Assembly: GCA_000733355.1 (NCBI GenBank)
Contig: JNVV01000003.1
Span: 1,747,780-1,811,779, forward strand
Reading direction: 5' to 3'
Length of the DNA: 64,000 nt
Origin: Falciphora oryzae
Lineage: Eukaryota > Ascomycota > Sordariomycetes > Magnaporthales > Magnaporthaceae
Numbering within the stretch: position 1 is the first letter of the stretch; every line of letters begins with the position of its first letter. The notes below the pieces were generated by a model. It had not been told where the DNA came from, searched no databases, and worked only from the letters and a program-made list of their open reading frames with translations. Below, one piece after another: positions 1 to 11,414 of the stretch. The translations under genes and the position numbers were made by a program.

Positions 1-62
1 AAGTGTCCGCTATTTTATGACCCCAATCCCTCTCCGCTGTTGAAGCGATACATTCCCAGTCC
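1..62. other. left-edge flank, 3' of the MFS gene
   Basis: This is the short 3' flank of the minus-strand MFS gene. Nothing else is recognisable in it. Confidence 0.5.
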
Positions 63-2060
63 TCACCGGGCCTTCTTCTCCACGGCTGTCTTCCCCGCAC
101 CAGCGGCGGCTGCGGGCGAGCCAGCAGCACCTGCATCAGCGGCAGCATCCGCCGCCTCCTCCTCGGCCGCGCCAGCCGCCGTCCGCCCCCGCACGAGCGA
201 CTTGAGGCCCGTGCGGTGCTCCTCGTGCTCCTTGCTTAGCTTCCTAGACCCGATGAAGACGCTGCAGACGAGCCCGAGCCCAGCGAAAACTACGTACATG
301 ATGTACATGGTCCGCAGGCTTTGCCAGTAGGCCCCGCGCGCGATTAGGCCGGGCTCCCCAGGGATCTGGGCCACGGTGCCCACGCTGGCGGCCGCGTCGG
401 CGCCCGTGAGCAGCGAGGCGACCTCGGGCCCGACGGCGGCGAGCAGGCGCTCGCGCTGGCCCTCCATCGAGTTCTGGAACACGACGCCGCCGATGACGAC
501 CGAGATGGCGGTGCTGAGCTGCCGCACGAACTGGAACGTGCCCGTCGCGCTGGCCACCTCGGGCTGCGAGACGAACGTCTGGAGTGCAATCAGCGGGCTC
601 TGGAAATTCGGGCCTGTGCCGACGCCGGCGACGATCTGGTACATTATTATCTTGGGCCAGTTGGGCCCTGCCGCGGTTGGGCCGCCCAGGTCGATGAACA
701 GTCCAAAGCCGAGGGTGAAAAGAACGAATCCAAAGACGATGGGGCCCAGGTATTTGCCCATCTTTTTGATAAGAAATCCGGAGCCGATAGAGACGAGCGA
801 AAGCGAGACGACAAAAGGCAGGATATAGACGCCCGACATGAGTGGGCTTGCGCCTAGGACAGCCTGGAAGTAGAGCGGCAGGAAGTAGAATCCGGCGATA
901 GTGACAAAGCCGTGGCAGAAAGCGGTCGCAAGCACGAACAAGTTACTGCGCTTGGTGAAGATGGACGCAGGGATCAAGGGGAAAGGCACAACGAAACGCT
1001 CCACCAGGACGAAGGCGGCGAATAGCACAGAGCCGATTACCAGCAGGCAGATGACCGTCGGGGAGTTCCATGGAAACATGACACCGCCAAGGGTGAGGCC
1101 CATGAGTACCATAACGGTGGCCGCGATGATGGCCAGCGAGCCAAGCCAGTCCACGGCTGCCAGCCCCTTGCGCATGGGAGTGCGAGGATTGTGGAGCTTC
1201 AGGACCTTGGCGAGGATGATGATGCCAACACCAGCAACGGGCAAGTTGATCCAGAAGCACCATCGCCACGAGACCGACTCTGTAAAGAAGCCGCCAAGGA
1301 CGGGCCCAACTCCTCCTGCAACAGCCCAGACGATTCCCATCAGGCCGTAGTAAACACCACGGTGGCGCGGGCTGAACAGATCGCCGATGCAGACGTTGAC
1401 CAGGATGATGATGCCCCCTCCGCCCATGCCTTGTATCGCGCGGCTGACTATCAGCATGGCCATGCTCACACTCAGGGCACAAAGCAGGGATCCGATCCAG
1501 AATACGACGACAGCCAGGAGAAGAATCTGCTTTCTGCCCCAGATATCCGAGATTTTGCCCCAGATCGGGGCTGTTGAAGCATTGGCTAGCAGGTAGGCGG
1601 ATCCGATCCAGGTAAAACCAACGGTGGACTGAAATTCGAGTGCAATTGCCGGGATCGAGACGGTTACGATGGAGATATCGAGGGCGGCAACGAACAGAGT
1701 CGCGGCTAAGGTCATGATGACGACCGCAGTCTGCATTTTGGTGCGTCCAGCCTCGGGCGGGGGTGGTGAGCTATCGGCATCACCGGCGCCGGTTGTGCCT
1801 CGGGCAGCGTTCTGCGACACGTCATTGCCAGTGGCAAAGGCGCTGGGGGTAATGGCGGGCGGTCCATCCGGGCTCACATGGCCCAGTACTTCTCTTGACT
1901 TCTTTGTGTGCTCCTGGGGTGACTCCATCATCGGTCCGGTGGAGAGAGACGCGCTGCTGGAAGCTGTGACGCTGGCTGTGGATGTCCTTTTGCGGTCGAT
2001 GGAACCGACAGTCTTCTCTTCATCGGCGACCGGGTGGCCGCCGGCAGTCTGGGACGCCAT
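63..2060 (-). CDS. MFS multidrug exporter, DHA14 (14-TM) type
   Basis: Single-exon gene for a 665-residue plasma-membrane proton antiporter of the drug:H+ DHA14 type. These export toxins, fungicides or secondary metabolites; the substrate cannot be read from sequence. About 105 hydrophilic N-terminal residues precede 14 hydrophobic segments. MFS motif A is seen as GKISDIWGRK after TM2, and a motif-C-like GGVGPVLGG lies in TM5. The WRWCFWINLP block after TM5 is typical of the aflatoxin-pump/azole-resistance branch. The C-terminus is a long cytosolic Ala-rich tail. The ATG at 2060 is the first in a frame that then stays open. The family is usually 530-600 residues, and the excess length lies in the two low-complexity tails. 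No biosynthetic cluster adjoins it, so a general detoxification role is likelier than dedicated product export. Confidence 0.93.
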   Translation of the reverse strand: MASQTAGGHPVADEEKTVGSIDRKRTSTASVTASSSASLSTGPMMESPQEHTKKSREVLGHVSPDGPPAITPSAFATGNDVSQNAARGTTGAGDADSSPPPPEAGRTKMQTAVVIMTLAATLFVAALDISIVTVSIPAIALEFQSTVGFTWIGSAYLLANASTAPIWGKISDIWGRKQILLLAVVVFWIGSLLCALSVSMAMLIVSRAIQGMGGGGIIILVNVCIGDLFSPRHRGVYYGLMGIVWAVAGGVGPVLGGFFTESVSWRWCFWINLPVAGVGIIILAKVLKLHNPRTPMRKGLAAVDWLGSLAIIAATVMVLMGLTLGGVMFPWNSPTVICLLVIGSVLFAAFVLVERFVVPFPLIPASIFTKRSNLFVLATAFCHGFVTIAGFYFLPLYFQAVLGASPLMSGVYILPFVVSLSLVSIGSGFLIKKMGKYLGPIVFGFVLFTLGFGLFIDLGGPTAAGPNWPKIIMYQIVAGVGTGPNFQSPLIALQTFVSQPEVASATGTFQFVRQLSTAISVVIGGVVFQNSMEGQRERLLAAVGPEVASLLTGADAAASVGTVAQIPGEPGLIARGAYWQSLRTMYIMYVVFAGLGLVCSVFIGSRKLSKEHEEHRTGLKSLVRGRTAAGAAEEEAADAAADAGAAGSPAAAAGAGKTAVEKKAR

Positions 2061-4079
2061 CCCCTCGCCTTTTCGAGGATAGCCTTTTTGTGGCGGTTGC
2101 GAGTACCAGGCAGAGTTGTGAGGCTAGAGGGGTTGGCGTGATGACAAAAAGATGAGTCCCGAGTCACGGGAACCACCGATGGTGGGCGGGACGGCGCCGG
2201 CCGCAAGAAGCCTTTGTCAACACGAGTGGACTGACAGACTCGGTTGCGATAAAGTGGAATGACGGCTCTATCTCGTCGGACTGTGCGGGAGTAGTCTGGA
2301 ACAGCCAGGTGTTCCCTGAAGTGGAACGAGCAGAGCGGAAGAAATAGAACGGGCCCTGAGGAGAACGTAGTTTGCTGTCCGCTTGGACGATTTGGAGCTG
2401 GCTACCAGGCTGGAGAAGGAGGTTCTTGGAAGATGTTTATATCTCCACTCGCATGCAGTGCAGGGCGGGCTCGAGAGAGTGACGAACAACACGCTGTTTT
2501 GCTGCCCTCTGCGAGTTACATGGGTGGATAGTAGCGGGAATAGTGAGCAGTAAATAGAGTGAGGTAAGGCAACAAGACGGGAATAGAAGCAAATGATAAG
2601 GCTGGTCGCAGAAAAAAACGGTAGAAGAAAAAATCGGAGACTCCATCCGTGATGGGGATCCCCGTCGACTCGGTCGGTACCAGAGCACCGAGACTCGCCA
2701 GGCCCACAAGAGCCGAATGAAACGCTGACAAAAGAGACATGGAAGCATGGCAAGGCAGGAGGGCCCTCCCCACATGGCGCCCCTGCTCGAGTATTCGCAT
2801 CGACTCCACTGGAGTAGTTCCAACAGCGCATTCTGCTCACCGACAAGATCCTCTGCCGCCATCCTCGAACCACATCAATGAATGGTGTGGGCGGCACGAG
2901 GCGGAGCGCCGCTCGCGCGAGATGCCGCCAGAAGCGCGAGCAGTCTTGGGAGTCATTCTCCGAGATGCGTGCGGGGTTGCGCTGCCCAAAGACCGTCTGG
3001 CTGGCGATGCCGAGAATCGGAGAACGGGTAGTGCACCTGGCATGAGGGCTGCCTGGGCCAGATGCCGGCGGTGGGAGGAATACCACATCCGCTGCGGATG
3101 GCAGCGGCGATGACTCCGTGATACTGCTGCAGCCACCCTGAGGTGGCCAACCAGAAGCAGGAGGGGCAAGGGGTCAGACGAGCGTGCGACTCTGGGCCAG
3201 AGACATTCGCCGTTGGCTCATTAGCTCACCATACAAAAGGGCTGGCTTTCGATGCCGAAGCCAAGCGCTGATGGGTGCATGCTGTGCATGCTAGAGGTAT
3301 CCAGTGTGGCGACAGCCGGGGATGATCCTCGGGAAAGAAGGGGCTGCGATCGGGAGTGGATGTCATCCCATCTCCCATTTCGGCGGTGGCCGCGCCTCAC
3401 CCAATTCCAGCCGTCAATGTCAATCGTGTCAACGGCACCTCGTGGAACCACGTGCTGTGCTGGCCTGTGCTGCCCATGTCACTCGCCTAGCCTTGCACGC
3501 CTTGTCCCTCAGTGTCAGCACCGCTGAAACCCGAGTTCTCGGGTGGCCGTAGAGCGGGCCTGGTGGGGTGCATTGGTGGGAGAGCTTAGCCAAGCCAAGG
3601 AATTATACGCACCAAGCCAAATGTCGGGTGGCTGCCACTGCATCCCGCAATCCGCACTCAATGCTGGCCGGAGCCGGCAGCGTCGTGTAATTACCTAGAA
3701 GACGACTTGGGTCTGCTCAACGTTGCATTTCCATCTTATCAATCAGGTACCTTGCGCCCGGAAAGCACCGATTGACATCGACCATTGTATCAATTATGCT
3801 CAACACTCGAGCCACCATCGCGACGCACGGACCCCGCCTCGCCCACCTCTGCGCCTAGCGCCGCCCCCAGAGAAGCAAAAACCCCAGGCTTGGCTGACGC
3901 AGTAGCATGATCGCGTCCCCACCGACAAACACAACAGCAAGCACCACGACGCGACCAGAGCCATCGCGAAAACGCGATGTTCACCCTGTACAATGAACAA
4001 ACAGTCGATTCTGGGAATCTAAACCTGCACACATTCCTTCAGCATCTCGCCGCGCGAACTCTGCAGTAGCGCAGCCACC
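2061..4079. other. intergenic, divergent promoter region
   Basis: About 2 kb between the divergent MFS gene (-) and the two-repeat protein gene (+). The minus strand carries pyrimidine-rich stretches around 2570-2640, as expected of a fungal 5' leader or promoter for the MFS gene. A long minus-strand frame at 2268-3086 has no ATG at its start and no recognisable protein. No other gene is seen. Confidence 0.5.
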
Positions 4080-5117
4080 ATGGTCAATTGCACGCCGGTC
4101 CCTCTCCCAGCCATCCCCGGCATGCCTCGCACCTCTCTGCCGGGGGGAGCCCCCCCTCTGAGTGAGCGCAGCCCCAACATCGCGCCCGCCGCGGCCCCTG
4201 CGTCGGCCGCCGGCGGGAAGCGCGGGACCAAGCGCAAGTCCACCGACGCGCTGCCCGAGGACCCTGACGAGATTAAAGCTATGATGTTCCCCGCAGAGCT
4301 GGACGAGATCGAGGACGACGACCCGCGCCTCGGCCAGTACCCGCGCGAAACGTGCAACCAGATGCGCAGGAAGATCCGCACCTGGACCGAGAGCGGCGCC
4401 CAAAAGATTGGCGAGTTCCAGCGCACCATCGGCGTCTCGGGCCCGGCGTACGGCCGGTTTATGAACCGTGCCGGGACCTGGGCTGGCGAGGAGACCGACA
4501 CGTACTGGAAGGCCCAGGTCTACTTTAATAAGCGCAGGCTCCTGGGTCTGCCGCTGGCCAAGCCCAAGCCTAAAAAGGCCAAAACGACGGCTGCAGCCGC
4601 CGGCTCCGCCTCTGATGCCGATGCCGCCGTCGCCAAGAAGGCCAGTGAGCAGCTCGACGCCAAAGTGGCCAAGCTCCTCGACACTTGCGACGACGTCACC
4701 CTCCCCGGCGAGGGCACGGAAGCCGGCGTGGCCGTCTACGACACGCCTCAGGAGATGAGGAAAAAGTTCCGCGCTCTTCTGGCCAGGGAGGGCGTGACCA
4801 AGTCGGCCTTTATGCGCGCCCTGAGCAAGATGATCCCCAACGACACGCGCGTCTCGGCCCAAAACTTGAAGACGTTCATGGATCAGACCACCACTATGGA
4901 CGGAAACACGAGCAAAAGCTTCTACGCTGGGTACCTACTGTTCGAAAAGCAGCGCATCAGGGACAACAAGCCGAAATCCGCCTTCCGTTTGGAGATGGAG
5001 AAACGCCACGGCCCCGAAGGCGTGAATCGCACGACCAACATGAAGACGACCAGCTTTATCTGCCTCGGCAACGAGCGTCCGTACGTTGATAAGTACGGCC
5101 GCTTGGAGATGATGTAA
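4080..5117 (+). CDS. nuclear-looking protein with two HTH-like repeats (DUF7726-like)
   Basis: Single-exon, 345-residue protein. The ATG sits in an excellent Kozak context (GCCACCATGG). Two related domains of about 60-70 residues lie at roughly 92-155 and 224-300. Each starts with a basic M-R-[RK]-K stretch, continues into a helix-turn-helix-like block (KIGEFQRTIGVSGPAYGRFM in the first), and ends with an aromatic helix (YWKAQVYF / FYAGYLLFEK). Basic clusters at 47-53 (KRGTKRK) and 161-168 (KPKPKKAK) look like nuclear localisation signals. The N-terminus is Pro/Ala-rich and disordered, followed by an acidic patch at 72-82. It resembles fungal proteins annotated with DUF7726, but that family name is from memory. 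DNA binding is inferred from the helix-turn-helix look, not demonstrated. Confidence 0.85.
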   Translation: MVNCTPVPLPAIPGMPRTSLPGGAPPLSERSPNIAPAAAPASAAGGKRGTKRKSTDALPEDPDEIKAMMFPAELDEIEDDDPRLGQYPRETCNQMRRKIRTWTESGAQKIGEFQRTIGVSGPAYGRFMNRAGTWAGEETDTYWKAQVYFNKRRLLGLPLAKPKPKKAKTTAAAAGSASDADAAVAKKASEQLDAKVAKLLDTCDDVTLPGEGTEAGVAVYDTPQEMRKKFRALLAREGVTKSAFMRALSKMIPNDTRVSAQNLKTFMDQTTTMDGNTSKSFYAGYLLFEKQRIRDNKPKSAFRLEMEKRHGPEGVNRTTNMKTTSFICLGNERPYVDKYGRLEMM

Positions 5118-5584
5118 TTTCGGGGTATCGAAATTGCCAGATTGCCTCCCGCGGGCCGGGGTGGCCCTGGCAAATACGCGGGACGGAGTTTTGGCCGTGT
5201 GTTATCAGCCTGGCTAACTGAATCTTTGGGTCTCTTTGCGCTACGTTGGTGTATGTAGGGAGGTATGGAGCTAGGGTAGGTTGTATGTACCAAGGTATGT
5301 ATCTAGAAAAATCAAGGCAACACTGCTGTCAGAGTATTCTTTTTGAGAGGATCAGTTATGAGATGTGCAACACATCGGTGAAGCTTGTATCGAACAACAA
5401 CGGCCAGATACGCGGGTCACTAATTAGGCGGGCGCCCCGTGCATGACTGATCGGCAGCTGTCAACATCCTGTCTGGTATTTCTTTTGGATACTCTAGCCT
5501 AGCCACTTTTAAAAGCAAAAACGCCACCCTATAAACCGACCGCATCCCTCTCAACCCGGCCCTTCAACTAGGCTAGCCACACCC
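5118..5584. other. convergent intergenic (3' flanks)
   Basis: AT-richer 3' sequence between the plus-strand repeat-protein gene and the minus-strand secreted-protein gene. No gene is seen. Confidence 0.5.
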
Positions 5585-6349
5585 TCACAGCCAGAACCTA
5601 AAGGGCCGGGGCCGTCCGGCGGCGTTTATCGGCGGACCCGACTGCGTCGAACTCGTAGTCGGAGGGGTCACGGGCGGCGGGCGCGTGGTAACGGTGGTGG
5701 ACGTCCCGTTCGGCGGGAAGCTAAGGGACGGGCCGGGGAAGCTGCTGGTGGAGCTGCTACCGGATGTGGTGGTTGTAACGGTAGTGCTGGGGCTGACGAC
5801 GTTGCTGCTCGCGCACGTCTCCAACCCGTCGGCGGACAGGACGACATACGAGGTCGAGCACCACAAGCCGGAGCAGCTGCTCGCGCAGGGGAAATCGAGG
5901 TACTAGAGGCGTTGCAGTGTCAGACTTTTGTCCTTTTTTTTTTTTTTTTGTTTTTTTTTGTTAGTCAAGAAATGACATGGCACATACCACTGTGGGCACA
6001 GGCGTGGGGCAGCCGCAGAACTGCGTCACGGTGGCCTGCTGCAGACAGGCCGGGACAGCGCACGTCGAGCAGAGCTCCCGCGTCGAAGTCACCGTCGGAC
6101 AGCCCGTCTGGGGAGGTGGCGACGGCAGCCCGCTCGCCGACGGGACCGTCGCGGTCGTGAGCTGCGGCCCAGTCACTGACGAGCCGCCGGTGGTGCTTTC
6201 GTCCTGGGCGGCGGCTGCCGTGGCGCTGTTTACCAGGGATTGGGTCAGCACGGGTTGCCCCTCACTTGGACCAAACTAGTGGGTGTTAGCGCTGTCAGCG
6301 CCACTCACCAGGCGAGCACAGCGCTCAAGATGTGGACAAGAGTCTTCAT
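5585..6349 (-). CDS. small secreted Cys-rich, Ser/Thr-rich protein
   Basis: Three-exon gene read from splice sites: 6349-6309, 6264-5988 and 5902-5585. The introns are 44 nt (GTGAGT, branch GCTAAC) and 85 nt (GTATGT, branch TGACTAAC, acceptor CTCTAG). Phases agree and give 211 residues. A short signal peptide (MKTLVHILSAVLA) is followed by a Ser/Thr spacer. Then comes a Cys-rich core of about 75 residues with CSTC, CGCP, CASSC and LWC motifs. The tail is Pro/Thr/Ser-rich and probably O-glycosylated. Sequences of this pattern are widespread in Sordariomycetes without known function; they are extracellular, possibly wall-associated or effector-like. The 44-nt first intron is the least certain join. 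A closer AG would break the frame. Confidence 0.72.
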
Positions 6350-7100
6350 TGTGGCTGGATTCAGTCTGCCTCGAGCTCTTGAAGAAAAAGAAGGAGCTAA
6401 GAACAAGATCGCTCTTTTTTTAGGCGGGCAGTCAATCAATCATCACGAAGTGCATGCAGGAAAAGTGGCGCGGGTCTCCCCAGATTCTTATAGCGGTGAG
6501 GGGGTGATACAGAACCCGACCCAGCCATCAATCAACCTGGCAGATCCTTTGAGCTGACGGGCACAGCTTGGCGCGCGACGCACGCCGCGAGGTGGCTGGC
6601 CCATTGTCCACCACCCCATCTCGTGTTGGGGCATGCTCGTGTTTGTCCAGCGCCAAGGCGACACTGGATCACAGGAAGCATTCCTGCTCTGCCGCGACAC
6701 TTTGTGCTTGCGTCGCGTCGTGGCTGCCTGCCCTTTTGTCTTGCCCCTGAAACCCGGGCTCCCCCAGAGGCTTACCTCGACTCCGCATATTCGCCCCGAA
6801 AACACGCTTCGCGTACTCAGTGATGGGGAATTTGACTTGAACAAGTACATTCCATATTCTCGGGGGGGGTGACGAAGTCTTTGGAGTTAGTGATCCGAGG
6901 CTGATCCAAGGACTAATGTCAGTCACGTGCTGGACCCTCGCCGCTTCCAATCTCGTTGTGTCACTTTCGCTCGCTGATGAATATCGTCAGCTACTTTGGC
7001 AGTGATGGTCCTTTGCTAGCAATCACGTGGTACATGCCACCACACACACACTCCTCTGATAGTCCCCAGGGTGATTTTGCTACTCTTCAGCCCGGAGTGA
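6350..7100. other. intergenic
   Basis: Promoter of the secreted-protein gene and 3' flank of the esterase gene. It contains two CACGTG cores about 100 bp apart (near 6922 and 7023). No gene is seen. Confidence 0.45.
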
Positions 7101-8391
7101 TCAAGAAGGCGAGGTGTCAACATCCGGTGACTGCCGAACCCTAGCAAGAAAACTGGCTATCGCCTTCGCAACGTCGCGGGCGGCACCCTCGAACCCAAGC
7201 ATGCCCCCAAACACCAGAATGTCATGCACACCGTCCTTTTCCACAAACGTCTCGACCGCGTTCTCTTCGATGGTCGACATTCCCTCGGCCCAATCTTTCA
7301 CGTCGTCCCCAAGCACCTCAGCATCACCGAAGCTCACAAACATCGGGACTCCGGTGGCAAAGGGCTTCCCCGCAGGTGTGATGTATGGATTCTCTCGAAA
7401 CTCCTGGCCCGAGATCCCGCCGCCGTACGCCCTCGAGCCCCAACGAAACAGCGACAGCGGGAGATAATCGATGTTGTAGTTCCGATGCGACTGGTAATGC
7501 TGCGGCCCTGGGGTCTCGGGCCACGGGTTAACCCAGGGGGAGAGGAGAATGCAGCTGCTCGGGGCGGGGATGCTCAGCGAGTCGCCGTACTTGGCGATGT
7601 ATCGCAGAAGCCCGATGCAAAGGTTGCCTCCCGCGCTGTCTCCAGACAGGATGATGTTTTCGGCGGGTATGGAGAGCGTCCGGGTCAAGTACAAATAGCT
7701 CGTCAACACGTCCTGGGGCGCAGCTGGGAAAGGGTTGGTCCTTTCGTATCCTTAGCAAGGAGAGGCAAAGTTAGCTGGCTCTTAATTGCACATTGATACC
7801 TATGAAGCAAAGCAAAACCCAGGACGACGGGTGCGCAATACCTGAAAGACGGTACTCGGGGCAGAAGACTGCGTCAACCTTTACCACCGAGACCAGAGTT
7901 TTAGCAAGATAACGACAGTAGGTCCGAGAGTCGCCAGTCACGAACCCGCCACCGTGAACGTGCATGACGACGGTCTTCGGGGGCCCGCCACTTGGCCGCT
8001 GTGGATACCAAGTGCCACCGGTCTTGCCCGGCCGGACAACAGCGGCACCAGCGCCGTCGCCAGCATCAGAGGCCTCCTGGGGCGAGAGGGGGCCGACATA
8101 TACGTCGTCCTCGAAGGGACCAAAGACGCAGAACCTGCCGCCCTCGGGGCCGGCCTCGAGCGAGACGGCGGCGTTGGCGCCGATGCTGCATTGCGCATCG
8201 ACGCCCGCGCGGAACAGCCGCGTCATGATGGCCCCCTTGGCCGTCCAGCTGGGGCGCGGCCGCAGCCGAGGCACCACGGCCACGATCAGCCACCAGGGCA
8301 GCCGGACCAGGATGGACGCCACTGCGGCCACTCTGTACAGCGAGCGAAAAGGCTCGCGGGCCCGCATCGGATAAGGGTTCGGATTGCCCAT
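7101..8391 (-). CDS. alpha/beta-hydrolase, HSL-type esterase/lipase with N-terminal membrane anchor
   Basis: Two exons (8391-7842 and 7750-7101), with a 91-nt intron starting GTATTG, encode 399 residues. An N-terminal hydrophobic helix at about 21-42 suggests an ER or membrane anchor. The oxyanion motif HGGG is at 146-149. The nucleophile elbow GDSAGG contains Ser222, Asp326 lies in FVSFGDAEV, and His359 lies in DGVHDILVF, so the HSL (Abhydrolase_3) triad is intact. The likely reaction is hydrolysis of short or medium acyl esters; the substrate is unknown. I chose the Met at 8391 because the upstream extension to 8586 is basic, low in conservation-like features, and adds nothing to the fold. 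The neighbours do not point to a pathway. Confidence 0.88.
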
Positions 8392-10982
8392 CTCGACTTC
8401 CTTTTCCTTTCCGAGCCAGCACGAGTCGCTGGTTGAGATATCCGATGGGCGAGAGTGGGATAAAAGGCGAGTCGGAGAGAGATATGGCCGGGGGGGTTTC
8501 TTTAGCCGCGACGCGCGGCACTCATTCCGCCTAGGCGATTGGCTTAATTGGCCACCGCCGAGACCCTGGATCTTATCCTTTCTCAAGGAAAGCCTGCAAT
8601 CGAAGCTTGGCTGCCAGAAAATCGGACGAACGAGTGCTGAACCAGGGCCAACCGCAGCTCGAGGAATCGGCCTTGGGGGAGTGGGTCGACTAGTGCTCGC
8701 ACCAGATGTTCAGATGACAAGTCGCGAAATCCCGCCCGAATAGATGCCTTGATATACCCCGAAAACAACAGGGGACAAATGGGTACCAAGCGTCGGGTAG
8801 CACTGCCTGCGGAACCCCCCTCTGGGCATGCAGGTCTGGGGGATAAGCCCGATAACCAGCCACACGACCCGACCCGACGGCGCATGCAAGACAGGCTGCC
8901 AGGGAAAGACACTGAAATGCCTCGACTCTCAACAAGACGATTCGTGGTGCTGAATCACTTTAACGGCCGTGAGAGTTGGGCTTGCCACCTCTGCGCCGTG
9001 ATTTCAGTTTCGACTGACATTCGGTTCGGCTATATCATACAGATGATACACTTCCCCCGTTGTTGGAGGTCAAATTGCGCCGATTTTACTCCCCGCTGTT
9101 TCTTCACCACAGAGCTGCAAGCGTCGCACTGTACCCATCGAGATCCCCCATGCCTCCCGATGGGGTTACAGGCTTGAGGGAGCCCTGAACTTTCTAAGGG
9201 CCGAGTGACTTATCGGCTTTTTCGTGCCGTCGCTAGGTAACCTGTGACCTCTCTTGGACGACTCACATACGGTTGATATGAATCTGACTAGTATTATGCT
9301 GTCATGTAGGCACTCATGCCAGTAACGTTAGGTACCCACTCGGAACACCCGGAACCGAGACTACCACTGGCGCAGCGACAGCAGCTTCTGAGGCGAGTAC
9401 CGGCCTGCGTAAAAAGTACCCTCTCATGAACACCGTGACCACTTGTGGCATTTAGCGACTTCAATGAGTGAGCTATCTATATCTCAGCACGTCAAAAGTA
9501 AGACGCTCGCGTTGGTAAAAAGTTCGGAGCCAAGGTGGAAAAGCAAGTAACCGGGATCACATGGGCATAGTTACCGGCATGGCTTTCCCTTGAAGCCTCT
9601 AGAATCTGATCTCCAGCTTCCAAGATAAGCCTTCGCGAGCTCAATGGCTGGGCATGCCCCTCGTTTAGATACCCGAGCCTTCCTGCCGTTGAGAACTCCG
9701 CGGAGTACCAATAGTATCGAACGGAGCGCGCACGGCACCCATGCGGGACGACCCGAGCGCGTGGAGGGGGGGGTTTCGGATAACTATAAAACTGGGGATC
9801 AACGGGATCAAAAAGTGGCCTGCTTTTGATGCAAGCCTCACCGGTCTCTGCATGGGTAAAAACAAGAAAAATGTTGCGTCGAGCGTATATGCACACCGCA
9901 ATGAGGGTGTGAACCCCGCCGAACCTGACAAGCCCATTATAAGGGTACCTAGGCAATCGTTTGAAAAAGGATCTCAGACACAAAGGTCCGGGCACTGAAG
10001 CCATCGAGACCGCTTCTTTGCCCCTTACAAGAGCGGAGCAGAGGTTCCAGAAACCTGTTTCCATTATGGAATATGTATTCTGGCTTGCCGATCCCATGCT
10101 TCCGCCAAGTTCTAAAAAGAGAGCTTCCTAATTAGGGTGTGCTTGGTGATAGCGGGCTTATAGTTTGTGCTGATAACTGCAGGGTGTTTCCCAAACAGGA
10201 AAACCCCGGCCAATTAACAGCCATAGTCTTGAGTTGGTGACATCTAGCATTATGGCGGCTTGGAGAACTCTTCGTCGATCACAATCAACCAATTTTTCGG
10301 CCTCGGGCAGCTGCGTCGTTGACTCGGTGGCCGATTTGCCCACCAAGCTCCTCTTGGGGAATTTGTTCAAATTTACCCAGATGTCTCCCCTGACAAGAGA
10401 GCCGACAAGGGTCTTCAAGAGAGGTACCTGTAGAGGTTGCAAGGATCACGATTGTGGGTTGCACCGACCGGGGACCGCAGCGACTCGATCGAGATCGCTG
10501 ACCCATAAGGGTCCTGTCACCCTTGATGCGATAGGCCCGGAAGCTCTAGTCCGTCTTCAGAGAGAAGCTATCATCAGCCCACATTGACTTCAATTCCTCA
10601 TGTGCGTGTGTGTGTGTGTGGAGAACATTAGAAAGGAGATGTGAATGCTTTGTTTGCCTCTGGGAAAACTGGAGGAAAACCTCTCCCAGGGAGTATTGAC
10701 ACATGCCTGACAATTAAGTCCCCAAAGTACAGATTCGTCGTGAGTCGTACCCTGTGCTTCACACTGCTGGCAGACCCATGCCAGCTTGGTGTCATCAGCT
10801 ATCAACTGGACCCCAGGCACGGGGTCGGCCGACGCCAGAATAGGTACACCACCCTCCCCCGCAAAGCGCCACAGCAAAACGGGGTCGGACTTTGTATAGG
10901 TTACATCGTGATGCCTTCGGGCAAGGAGAGTCATTGCTCTCCATGGTGTGATCGGCAAGCTCCAGGACGTCCCCAGGACAGA

Positions 10983-11019
<37 letters not shown>

Positions 11020-11414
11020 GAGCACAATACCAAAGCGGTCTAATTACATGGTGGCTCGAGGTGGAACACTCCTCCGTGAAGGGGTCGCCTCCGGCATCAC
11101 CGATCAAGACCTCACTCATCTTGGCATATCGGTGCCTGTCCGGGCGGGTATAAAACGACGACGACGTCCCTCTCGCTGGCCGTGTTGTCTGACACAGATC
11201 ATCCTCATCATCCTCCTCAGCCTCCTCAACCTCATCTACACACAGCCTTAAACCCAGTCTTCCTTCTGCCGAGCAGATCCTTTCCTTCTCAGACCTCTCA
11301 GTTCTTCCTGCCCCCTTTTGCACCTATCGGTGCTCCCCCCTCCCACAGACTACTACCGGACTCCTCCTTCCGAGCCCAACTCCCTAATCACATCTCCTCC
11401 TCACCGTCATCACT
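8392..11414. other. 3-kb intergenic region upstream of the oxygenase gene
   Basis: No supported gene. It includes a GT microsatellite near 10604-10621 and a poly-A run of about 30 at 10985-11014. A 201-codon ATG frame on the minus strand at 9492-10097 has no recognisable features; a frame that long is expected by chance in this much sequence. Confidence 0.5.
11149..11155 (+). promoter_or_regulatory. TATA box of the EFE-like gene
   Basis: TATAAAA about 265 nt upstream of the chosen ATG. It is followed by a pyrimidine-rich leader at about 11160-11410, which is usual for well-expressed fungal genes. Confidence 0.5.

Noticed and set aside
2268..3086. 272-codon minus-strand frame upstream of the MFS gene
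   Set aside because: It starts with GTG rather than ATG, has no family features, and overlaps CT-rich promoter or leader sequence.
9492..10097. 201-codon minus-strand ATG frame
   Set aside because: Nothing recognisable, no promoter or intron signals, and about one frame this long is expected by chance in a window of this size.
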